Source: JBILVQ01 sp044370375 (GTDB taxonomy: Bacteria > Bacteroidota > Bacteroidia > UBA4408). Taken from it: 19,075 bases of DNA. Shown here piece by piece: positions 8,611-15,109 of the stretch. Below the pieces are notes generated by a model. It made no database searches. It had not been told where the DNA came from and was given only the letters and a program-made list of their open reading frames with translations. The stretch is taken from positions 1-19,075 of the forward strand of contig JBILVQ010000039.1 in assembly GCA_044370375.1 (NCBI GenBank), given 5' to 3'. Every line of letters starts with the position of its first letter. Within the stretch, counting starts at the first letter, position 1. Position numbers and translations under genes: made by a program.

Positions 8611-8730
8611 ATCGAAAACCAAAAAGGTTCTGTGAATGTTAACACCCAAAACCTAAAACCGGGCATTTATTTCGTGTCAATTTGGTTTGGAAAAGAAATG
8701 TTGTGCAATGAAAAATTATTTATTCAATAA
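8596..8730 (+). pseudogene. Orphan 44-aa T9SS sorting-domain remnant at the duplication junction
   Basis: The frame starts at ATG 8596 and encodes MLILDIENQKGSV and then VNTQNLKPGIYFVSIWF, ending in KEMLCNEKLFIQ. It matches the last 40 residues of the beta-helix protein (MENQDGSV, LKPGVYFVSMWF, KEMLCNEKLFIH). It has no passenger domain or signal peptide, so it cannot be a secreted protein by itself. The first five codons come from the tail of copy 1 and the rest from the start of copy 2. It starts 5 bases after paralog 1 ends and overlaps paralog 2 by 23 bases, the same overlap as at the first junction. The open frame may serve to couple translation into paralog 2. Confidence 0.75.
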
Positions 8731-10123
8731 TTTCTTTAAAAAAGGAGCGAGTTTATTCTTGCTCCTTTTTTTGTTAACCCGAATCACTCTTGCACAAGTG
8801 AATTTAATTCCCAACGGGGATTTTGAAGATTTGATTAGAACAACCGTAAATCCATTTTATTTTGGGATTAGCGCCTACATGCCTCCTTGGAGGGAAGGAC
8901 TACTTCCCCAATGGGAAGATCGAAATGAAGGTTTTTCTGCAAGGTTTGATTCAAGCCTAACTTGGAGAGGTGTGCCAAATAATTATTGGGGCAAACAACT
9001 AGCTCAGTCAGGTGATTCTTATGCCGGATTTATTGTCTATCGTAACGATACAAGCGGTTTAGGAGCGCTTCCCGGCTACAATCCGTCATGGGTATTTCAA
9101 AGTAATAAACTCAATCGTCCCTTACATATCAATTTACCCTATTACTTCTCCTTTTATTTTAGTCTGGCCGAAAAATCAGGTTTGGCCATTAATAAAATAA
9201 GTGTGCATTTTACTAAAGACAGTACCCTTCACGATGGTATTTTTGCACTCTGTTGTCCATTTCCACCTTTCGAACCCATGGTAAGGGCAGACACCAACAC
9301 CATTTATAGCGATACTTTGGAATGGACCCATGCTGAATCTGTATTTACCAGCGATAGTGCGGCACTTTGGATGGTGGTGGGTTGTTTGAATAAATACAAT
9401 CAGGTTAAATTTGATACAGTAAATCCAACCTTTGATCCGGGTTTGGCCTACTACTACTTCGATAACTTTGAACTGTATGAACTACAGCCCTATTTAGGCA
9501 ATGATACTTCTTTATGCCCCAATGATTCAGGCTATTTGATAAACGCCCACCAAGGCTTTGATAGCTACCTCTGGAGTACAGGAGACACCGGCAGAACCTT
9601 GCGTGTTTATAACAGCGGGCAATATTGGGTAAAAGCAAGTTGGAACAACTATACATTGTATGATACCATTCAGGTTACTTTTTTTCCTGTACCTGAGCCA
9701 CAAATTCTTGCCAACAGTTTTATTGTTGCCCCGGGCATTATGCAATTGCAAAGTGTGGGCGGCTATCAAAGTTATTTATGGAGCAATGGTGCCACCACAG
9801 CTTTCACCAACACCAACGCAACCGGTTCGTTTTGGTTGCAAGCAACCACCGCTGAAGGCTGTGTGGTTACAGATACCCTTGAAATAAAATCACAAAATCT
9901 TGCCTTAATCATTCCCAGTTTGGTGGCAAGCAATGAAGCATTCAACATAAAAAATCTACCGCCCAATTGTCGCTTGTCTATCTTCAATGAGGCCGGGCAA
10001 GTTGTCTATTATAGCGAAAACTTCCAAAATTGCTGTATTCCAAAATTGGCCGCAGGAATGTATTTTGTAGATTTGTTATTGAATGATGAGAACAGAATAA
10101 AAGCAAAGGTGATTTTTCATTGA
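8708..10123 (+). CDS. Secreted two-Ig-domain protein with T9SS sorting domain, paralog 2
   Basis: This 471-aa protein has the domain order of the gene at 7181-8590. Its signal peptide is MKNYLFNNFFKKGAS followed by LFLLLFLLTRITLAQ. The N-domain opens NLIPNGDFED and closes YYFDNFELYE, followed by two Ig/PKD-like repeats and a T9SS-type sorting domain. I chose ATG 8708 over the in-frame TTG 8687 because of its position at the signal peptide and its equivalence to ATG 7181. The N-domains of the two paralogs differ substantially, including distinct inserts (PPWREGLLPQWEDRNEG here, PPWNGTNCMNYMGAEA there). From the first Ig repeat the proteins are almost the same, and from VTFFPVPEP to the C-terminus they are identical. 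This fits a diversifying N-domain on a shared anchor. The ligand is unknown. Confidence 0.85.
   Translation: MKNYLFNNFFKKGASLFLLLFLLTRITLAQVNLIPNGDFEDLIRTTVNPFYFGISAYMPPWREGLLPQWEDRNEGFSARFDSSLTWRGVPNNYWGKQLAQSGDSYAGFIVYRNDTSGLGALPGYNPSWVFQSNKLNRPLHINLPYYFSFYFSLAEKSGLAINKISVHFTKDSTLHDGIFALCCPFPPFEPMVRADTNTIYSDTLEWTHAESVFTSDSAALWMVVGCLNKYNQVKFDTVNPTFDPGLAYYYFDNFELYELQPYLGNDTSLCPNDSGYLINAHQGFDSYLWSTGDTGRTLRVYNSGQYWVKASWNNYTLYDTIQVTFFPVPEPQILANSFIVAPGIMQLQSVGGYQSYLWSNGATTAFTNTNATGSFWLQATTAEGCVVTDTLEIKSQNLALIIPSLVASNEAFNIKNLPPNCRLSIFNEAGQVVYYSENFQNCCIPKLAAGMYFVDLLLNDENRIKAKVIFH
8738..8772 (+). terminator. Duplicate terminator-like hairpin inside paralog 2's signal-peptide codons
   Basis: AAAAAAGGAGCGAG (8738-8751) pairs with CTTGCTCCTTTTTT (8758-8771) over 14 bp with one G.U pair and the 6-nt loop TTTATT. 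The right arm ends in a run of seven Ts. The stem starts 7 bases after the stop of the orphan fragment (8728-8730), the same geometry as at 7211. The arms encode KKGAS and LFLLLFL. Confidence 0.7.
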
Positions 10124-10143
10124 AAAGAATGCTTATTTTAGAT
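9680..10143 (+). repeat. 464-bp block identical to 8147-8610
   Basis: This is the partner of the block at 8147-8610. The abrupt change from diverged 5' halves to an identical 3' part points to gene conversion or recent recombination, not uniform decay after duplication. Confidence 0.88.
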
Positions 10144-10262
10144 TTAGGAAAATGTTAGGACAAAACTTTTTAGGTGTACACCCTATCAGAATCAAATCTA
10201 GCTATTGATTAACTTAGTTACCAATGGCCAAATTGGGGCAATACCTAAATGGTAAAACCCAA

Positions 10263-10940
10263 CTACCCTAACAAAGCATCAAAAATAGCGGCTACTTTTT
10301 GTGCAGAATACTTCGCTTTATGCGATTCAATATAGGCAGTATCGGGTTTAAAGATATCCTTCAAAACCCGCTTGTTACTAACCAGAAATGCCAATTGGTC
10401 GGCAATGGCATTGGCTTCGCGCGGGGCCGCAATGCAGGCTAGGCCGGAGCGCTCTAGTATTTCGCGACAATCGCTTGGTCCGGTTAATGCCAACACCGGT
10501 TTGTGGTGCTGTATATATTCATACACTTTGCCGGGAATAAATAAGGGTTGCTGACCATTCAATTCCGATTCCAAAGGCATGTACATCACATCACATTCAT
10601 TCATCCGCTCAATACTCTTTTCTTTGGAAATATATCCTTCTATCAAAACACAATCTTCTAAGCCCATTTTTTTCACCTGTTGAACATTCAAGGCAACGAT
10701 TTTGCCCCACAGGTAAACCTTTAAGGAGGGATATAATTCTGGATAATTCTCTTTAAACGCAACAATGCCCTTTAGTAAAAAATATCCTGTACGCGTAGTA
10801 AAATCAACTGATTCGGCATTGTATGTCCAAATCCATTTCTTTAAACCGGAAAGCAATCCTTTCGACTGCTGCTGATCAGGGTCGAAAGCACCCAGCGTTC
10901 CGGCATATCCTATCACCAATTGCTCTTTTTCCATATCCAT
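10263..10940 (-). CDS. GT4 glycosyltransferase, C-terminal half (split gene)
   Basis: This 225-aa frame corresponds to the nucleotide-sugar-binding C-domain of a GT-B family 4 glycosyltransferase. It opens with KEQLVIGYAGTLG (residues 5-17), the typical first strand of that domain. FIPGKVYEYIQHHKPVLAL (134-152) carries the conserved Glu/donor-binding region. It has no N-terminal Rossmann domain, which is encoded by the next frame upstream (10940-11608). The ATG shares one base with that frame's stop (TAATG), so reinitiation could make both halves. Together they are 447 aa, a normal GT4 length. The frame is the last of the leftward operon. It is either half of a two-piece enzyme or part of a frameshifted gene. 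Confidence 0.75.
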   Translation of the reverse strand: MDMEKEQLVIGYAGTLGAFDPDQQQSKGLLSGLKKWIWTYNAESVDFTTRTGYFLLKGIVAFKENYPELYPSLKVYLWGKIVALNVQQVKKMGLEDCVLIEGYISKEKSIERMNECDVMYMPLESELNGQQPLFIPGKVYEYIQHHKPVLALTGPSDCREILERSGLACIAAPREANAIADQLAFLVSNKRVLKDIFKPDTAYIESHKAKYSAQKVAAIFDALLG

Positions 10941-11608
10941 TAATAACCGTTACCGATAGCAGAAATCTTTGCAGGTTCATGTACCGAACGTGCTTCCATG
11001 AGTCGCTTTACCGTTGGCGTATTTACAATCAAATGATCGCATTGCGATAAATATTTCTTTTCGAAAAATCTGGCCAGTAGCCAATGAAACTTTGAAGGAA
11101 AATCCCATTGATAACCATCGGTAAAAGGATCTCGCAAATCGGCCACCCATTTCAGCCCCAACGAATGCTTCAGCTTCAATCCAAGCAATGCAGCAGAAAA
11201 AGGACCGGAAGATGTGTACACGAGTTGAATGTTGTGCTTCTTTACAATTTCACTCGCTGCGATTAAAGTTTTTGCAGGCCATCGGGCCGGTCTTTCCCAT
11301 AACAAAGGATAAAAGAAAAACCAAAACAAACGAAACAATTTAAATTTTGTAGCCTTTTGGATAAAGCCCAAGGGCTCATGAGATGGTACTCGATAAATAG
11401 AAAGATTTTCCGGCAAGCCTTTCAACAAGGATTCGTCCCAATCATATCCCCCTGCTTTGATATCTTCCTCACGGATGGTCAAAACGATAGGTTCATATCC
11501 ATAACTACGCAAATGCTTAACTAAATTGATGCTGCGATGCACTCCCGGTCCGCCTCGAGGAGGAAACTGGTAAGCAACAAATAAAATCGGTGTCAGCTTA
11601 TTTTCCAT
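10940..11608 (-). CDS. GT4 glycosyltransferase, N-terminal half (split gene)
   Basis: This 222-aa frame is the acceptor-side Rossmann domain of a GT4 enzyme. PILFVAYQFPPRGGPGVHRS (residues 7-26) is the usual Gly-rich start, DLRDPF (157-162) is a common motif in Bacteroidota GT4 proteins, and the frame ends at ISAIGNGY. In intact family members NGY is followed by a short linker and then the C-domain. Here a TAA comes directly after NGY, and the C-domain continues in another frame. One extra base at the junction would restore a single frame. The start overlaps the upstream gene by 11 bases. Without its C-domain the product should not bind a sugar donor. Confidence 0.75.
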   Translation of the reverse strand: MENKLTPILFVAYQFPPRGGPGVHRSINLVKHLRSYGYEPIVLTIREEDIKAGGYDWDESLLKGLPENLSIYRVPSHEPLGFIQKATKFKLFRLFWFFFYPLLWERPARWPAKTLIAASEIVKKHNIQLVYTSSGPFSAALLGLKLKHSLGLKWVADLRDPFTDGYQWDFPSKFHWLLARFFEKKYLSQCDHLIVNTPTVKRLMEARSVHEPAKISAIGNGY

Positions 11609-12947
11609 GCATTAATTCAGGGTAATCCAGATAACGGTAACCTTTCAGACCATTATTTGCAAAAAATTCATCAGTGCTAAATTGCAAAGACTCCTCAATT
11701 TTAATCACCAGGGATGCACCGGTTTTACAAACAATCTTATCAACGGCTGTTCCTTCAAACAAGTCGATGGTTAGACCAATGGGTGCATACAAGGTTTTAT
11801 AGCCACAAAACAAACGCTCCATATTGCTACTCGAAACAGAAGCAAGGGCCAAATCAACAGTATGAAACAATTCATAACTACTCTTGTCGGCAGGAGGTAA
11901 ACTCACCTTACAACCATCAAAATAGCTGCGGTAATATGCATTCGCTTTGGCGTATAGTTCAGGCGTTTTTCTTTCAATAGGATGGGTAAAAATCCACAAA
12001 GTTACATCCGTATGCTTCAACAAATATTCCTTCAATGCATTCATGGCTTCGTATTCTGCCACATCTTCTCCTACGCCTAAAAAAGAATCGCCTCGCTCTT
12101 TCCGCAACCACATCCCGCGCGACAAAAATCCAATGGTATTTCGTGCCGGTGCATGAAAGTTAGCCGCAATAAAGGGCATTAAGCGGGTGAAATTAAAGAT
12201 GGGCCATAACACCGTTTTCTCAACAAACCAGTTCTTTTGCAAATGAAGGTATTCTTCTTGCTGAAAGGGTGCAGTAAATGAAAAAGCATCTGACACTACC
12301 TTTGCATAAAAATTCTTGATAGGATTGCTGGAAGGTACCTTGTGCAATTTTATGCCGGCTACTTGCAAAAATACAGCGGTTAAATTGGCATCATTCTCGA
12401 AACCACCGAAAAAATAAACGTACTCCACTCCTTGATTCTTCAGGATACAGGTCAGCATCAAATTCTCTACAAACTGCAACTGCATCAAAGCTGTGGCTCC
12501 TTTCTTCTTTGAGAAAAGAAAAAAGGGAAACAAGATAACAGAAAACGTAAGGAGCAATAAGGAGATAAGCAGTTTTGCAGGTAAATGGCCCTTAAGTCCC
12601 ATCTCTTCCCGCAATAAAATACCTGAAATAGGACGATGAACTAATCGCTGCAAATAAGGCAGGTAATGATCGGTTTGCCATTGCTCCTGATAATAAGCAA
12701 TTACACCGTTGCTTTCGATTCCATCCACAGGGTTAATCGACCTACCCTCCTTCCATATTTTTTTTATAGAACGCAACCAATAGCGAAAGAAGGCCAGCGG
12801 ATCTTTGGCCGCATTCGAACCAATTATCCTGTAGGTATGACTTTGGGTCCAGGAGGTCCATGCGATGGCTAAAGCAGAATGACCTCCGCTCAAGGCAGTA
12901 AAAAAACTTTTCAGGAAAACCCAATAGAGCCTTAGAACTAAAAACAT
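11598..12947 (-). CDS. Putative GT-B-like surface-glycan transferase with one membrane segment
   Basis: I do not recognise this 449-aa protein as a named family. Residues 123-146 are a strong hydrophobic segment flanked by KKK, suggesting a membrane anchor. The C-terminal half looks like a GT-B donor-binding domain: NTIGFLSRG (270-278), WIFTHPIER (318-326) and LALASVSSSNMERLFCG (366-382). The HP and SS/ST pairs resemble those of bacterial sialyltransferases and polysialyltransferases, but other glycan or polyol-phosphate transferases have similar ones. It lies one base after the KdsC-like gene and overlaps the GT4 frame. I infer that it uses the activated nonulosonate made by its neighbours. 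An alternative is a generic capsule or LPS transferase. Confidence 0.6.
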   Translation of the reverse strand: MFLVLRLYWVFLKSFFTALSGGHSALAIAWTSWTQSHTYRIIGSNAAKDPLAFFRYWLRSIKKIWKEGRSINPVDGIESNGVIAYYQEQWQTDHYLPYLQRLVHRPISGILLREEMGLKGHLPAKLLISLLLLTFSVILFPFFLFSKKKGATALMQLQFVENLMLTCILKNQGVEYVYFFGGFENDANLTAVFLQVAGIKLHKVPSSNPIKNFYAKVVSDAFSFTAPFQQEEYLHLQKNWFVEKTVLWPIFNFTRLMPFIAANFHAPARNTIGFLSRGMWLRKERGDSFLGVGEDVAEYEAMNALKEYLLKHTDVTLWIFTHPIERKTPELYAKANAYYRSYFDGCKVSLPPADKSSYELFHTVDLALASVSSSNMERLFCGYKTLYAPIGLTIDLFEGTAVDKIVCKTGASLVIKIEESLQFSTDEFFANNGLKGYRYLDYPELMHGK

Positions 12948-12948
12948 G

Positions 12949-13464
12949 CTAATGGTTCATCGATTCGCAAATCTTATCCACCAGCTCTTCCAAGCTATTG
13001 GATGAAGCAACAATGGTTTCGATAAATTCTCGGAAAGCCCCATCACCTCCTGCTTTTCGGGTAACAAACATGACCCTGCTTTTCACATAATCAGGGGCAT
13101 TGGCAGGCGCACAAGAAATTCCAACTTTTGACAAGAGGGGTAAATCAATGATATCATCGCCAATATAAGCGCAATCGCTTAATTCAATGTTTAATTCCTT
13201 GCAAAGTTCGGTGGCTACTTTCAGTTTATTGTGCACCCCCTGACGAAGGTGTTCTATTTTCAATTTCCGAGCCCTTCGTGCAACAATCTCGGTATCCTCT
13301 CCGGTAAGGATGGCTACAGGAATGTTAAACTGACGCAGAAACAAAATTCCAGCACTGTCTGAAGTATTAAACTTTTTCCATTCATTGCCGGTTTGATCGT
13401 AGTACATACCGCCATCGGTCCATACGCCATCAATATCCGTTAATACTAATTTTGGTAATTTCAT
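12949..13464 (-). CDS. KdsC-like HAD phosphatase (nonulosonate-9-phosphate or Kdo-8-phosphate phosphatase type)
   Basis: This 171-aa protein is a normal-length KdsC-type HAD phosphatase without a cap domain. DIDGVWTDGG (residues 10-19) contains the nucleophile Asp10 and the acid/base Asp12. LTGED (53-57) is motif II, Lys80 is a candidate motif III lysine, and GDDIIDLPLL (102-111) is the Mg-binding motif. GGDGAFRE (139-146) is the C-terminal motif of the family. KdsC relatives remove phosphate from Kdo-8-P or from 9-phosphorylated nonulosonates such as KDN-9-P and Neu5Ac-9-P. Being next to a NeuB homolog favours the nonulosonate role. The start overlaps the acetyltransferase stop by 4 bases (ATGA), which indicates coupling. 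Confidence 0.85.
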   Translation of the reverse strand: MKLPKLVLTDIDGVWTDGGMYYDQTGNEWKKFNTSDSAGILFLRQFNIPVAILTGEDTEIVARRARKLKIEHLRQGVHNKLKVATELCKELNIELSDCAYIGDDIIDLPLLSKVGISCAPANAPDYVKSRVMFVTRKAGGDGAFREFIETIVASSNSLEELVDKICESMNH

Positions 13465-14060
13465 TTTCTTGGTAAAATTTTAGCCGGTGCACCAACGGCA
13501 ATGCTGTTATCAGGTACATCAATAAAACAAACGGTATTGGCACCAATCAGTGTATTATTTCCAACAGTTATACCTCCCAATATACGGGCACCTGCATAAA
13601 CAATTACATTGTTGCCTACCACCGGACGCTTGTTGTCTTTATCGCCAAAGGTTACTTGTTGGTGCAATAAAACATTGTTTCCCAACTTAACCCTTGCTCC
13701 TACTACCGTTCCCATGCCATGATTGAGTTTAAGACTATGGCCAATTTCTGCCGAATAATACAATTCAAAAGCAGACAAATAGCGCCCGAGCAATCCATAC
13801 CAATCTGCATCGGCATCTCCGGCCAAAAAACATTCTCGGGCAATCCGGTACGTTAAGGTGCCTTGTAACTCGGCCCTTTTTAGGACATTGTCCAAATATA
13901 GCTCCTGACCCGGAAAATAGCGCTGATAATCGGTTTCGAAAATTTCCATCGCTTTTTTAAAAACGGTTTCATTCTTCAAATTGACTTTTGAAGCATCCAC
14001 AATGGTTTTAGAAAACCAATGCCTTAAAACATCCGGCAGCAGCTGAGGGGTCAGTAACAT
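13461..14060 (-). CDS. CysE-like hexapeptide acetyltransferase, probably acting on the surface sugar
   Basis: This 199-aa protein has a helical N-terminal region (1-100) and a left-handed beta-helix (about 105-195) like serine O-acetyltransferases. NHGMGTVVGARVKLG (113-127) keeps the catalytic-type His after N/D, followed by LLHQQVTFGDKDNKRPVVG (131-149) and GAPAKILPRK at the end. A housekeeping cysteine-synthesis role is possible. Its place between a NeuB homolog and a KdsC-like phosphatase, with its ATG directly after the neuB-like stop, suggests that it O- or N-acetylates the nonulosonate or its precursor. It lacks the N-terminal PglD/NeuD Rossmann domain. Confidence 0.8.
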   Translation of the reverse strand: MLLTPQLLPDVLRHWFSKTIVDASKVNLKNETVFKKAMEIFETDYQRYFPGQELYLDNVLKRAELQGTLTYRIARECFLAGDADADWYGLLGRYLSAFELYYSAEIGHSLKLNHGMGTVVGARVKLGNNVLLHQQVTFGDKDNKRPVVGNNVIVYAGARILGGITVGNNTLIGANTVCFIDVPDNSIAVGAPAKILPRK

Positions 14061-15104
14061 TTATCCAATCATGGACGGGTAAATAATCTCATCAGCAGGC
14101 ATGTCAGCCTTTAACTTCTTTCCAAGCACGGCATCCTTTTGTGCCCATTTAAATCCATCACCGGGCGAAAGCATGTGTAAATCACTTTCCTGAATTTCCT
14201 CACCGGCTTTCATGGCTCTTTTGGTTGCAATAGACCTTTCCAATTTAACTTTGGCGGCATCAACACCATCGGCAATAAAAATCTCTTCTCTGCCCAATTC
14301 CATTTCCATTACACGGATATCGCGCATCATGCGGTTGATACCGTCAATGCCCAAAGAACCGGCCTGATCGGTACCTTTCATGTTCCGGTCAAGGGTGATG
14401 TGTTTCTCAATGATTTCTGCTCCCATCGCCACGGCCGCCACCGGGGTTGCAATGCCAATGGTATGATCACTGTAACCAATCTTATGATTGGGATAATGCT
14501 TCTTCAAAAAATCCATCGTGCGCAAATTCACATTGGAGGGATGGGTTGGATATTGAGAAACACAATGCAAAATAGAAACATTGTTATGATACTTTGCTAT
14601 CGTCTCAAGAGCATCATCCAATTCTTTCTTGCCGGCCATTCCGGTTGAAACAATCATCGGAATTTTTGTTTCGGCAAGGGCGGTCAGTAAGGGAAGATTG
14701 GTTAGATCACGACTGGCAACTTTCAGATAATCGGGTTGAAAGTATTTCATCATGCTCAGACAACCTACAGCACAAAGTGTTTCTACGAAATCTAATCCAA
14801 ACGACTTCGCATATTGATAGACTTCAAAATGTTGTTCGTCATTCAACTCGAGTTTTTCCCGATGCTCACCATAGGTTTTACCGAAAGAATGCGGACTATC
14901 GTAAGGACGATCCATTTGCGATTTAGAAAGTTCTTCCTTTAAATCGCGCTTGGTTAATTTCACAGCATCCATGCCTTTTAGCTTTAAACCAAAAAGGTTC
15001 TCCTGCACCGGGCGGGCTGCGATTTCAACAATTAATTTGGCAAGATCAACAGAACCATTGTGGTTTTGTCCTATTTCACCAATCACATAAGTATGTGGAA
15101 TCAT
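14061..15104 (-). CDS. neuB: N-acetylneuraminate (nonulosonate) synthase family protein with SAF domain
   Basis: This 347-aa TIM-barrel enzyme would condense phosphoenolpyruvate with a hexose derivative (ManNAc type, or its 6-phosphate) to a nine-carbon 2-keto acid. Motifs: YVIGEIGQNHNGS (6-18), VSTGMA (152-157), HCVSQYPTHP (180-189), GYSDHTIG (210-217), EKHITLDRNMKGTDQAGSL (233-251). A C-terminal SAF/antifreeze-like domain from about residue 290 has KRAMKAGEEI. The region at 30-90 carries extra charged sequence (KLTKRDLKEELSKSQMDRPY) typical of the family. The gene is five bases downstream of the SpsF-like gene. The exact product (Neu5Ac, KDN, legionaminic or pseudaminic acid) cannot be told from the sequence. 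No NeuC-type epimerase is in view. Confidence 0.9.
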   Translation of the reverse strand: MIPHTYVIGEIGQNHNGSVDLAKLIVEIAARPVQENLFGLKLKGMDAVKLTKRDLKEELSKSQMDRPYDSPHSFGKTYGEHREKLELNDEQHFEVYQYAKSFGLDFVETLCAVGCLSMMKYFQPDYLKVASRDLTNLPLLTALAETKIPMIVSTGMAGKKELDDALETIAKYHNNVSILHCVSQYPTHPSNVNLRTMDFLKKHYPNHKIGYSDHTIGIATPVAAVAMGAEIIEKHITLDRNMKGTDQAGSLGIDGINRMMRDIRVMEMELGREEIFIADGVDAAKVKLERSIATKRAMKAGEEIQESDLHMLSPGDGFKWAQKDAVLGKKLKADMPADEIIYPSMIG

Positions 15105-15109
15105 TTTTT

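Larger units (their letters stand above)
8611..10143 (+). repeat. Tandem duplication, copy 2
   Basis: This is the second copy of the unit described at 7084-8610. It begins inside sorting-domain codons (IENQKGSV) and ends 20 bases after the stop of paralog 2. Similarity to copy 1 stops at 10144, where TTAGG replaces ATCGA. Confidence 0.88.

Noticed and set aside
9405..9987. Conserved antisense and alternate-frame ORFs over paralog 2, with matching ones at 7908-8454
   Set aside because: Their apparent conservation comes from the duplicated DNA itself. They have no start signals or protein features and lie wholly inside the sense genes.
7084..10143. Insertion sequence or transposon as the cause of the duplication
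   Set aside because: No transposase frame, terminal inverted repeats or target-site duplication is seen. The repeat ends lie in coding sequence and look like plain unequal recombination.
10173..10236. Terminator between the convergent operons
   Set aside because: GGTGTACACC (10173-10182) is a loopless palindrome, and CCAAT/ATTGG (10221-10236) is a 5-bp stem without a T-run. Neither is convincing as a terminator, and nothing else is visible in this 139-base gap apart from the doubtful scrap at 10129.
10935..10945. Programmed ribosomal frameshift joining the GT4 halves
   Set aside because: No slippery heptamer or downstream stem is visible at the junction. A stop-start overlap or a simple mutation explains it better.
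13461..14060. NeuD/PglD-type acetyltransferase
   Set aside because: The N-terminal Rossmann-like subdomain with its Gly-rich loop is missing. The helical N-region and NHGMG motif are of the serine acetyltransferase type.
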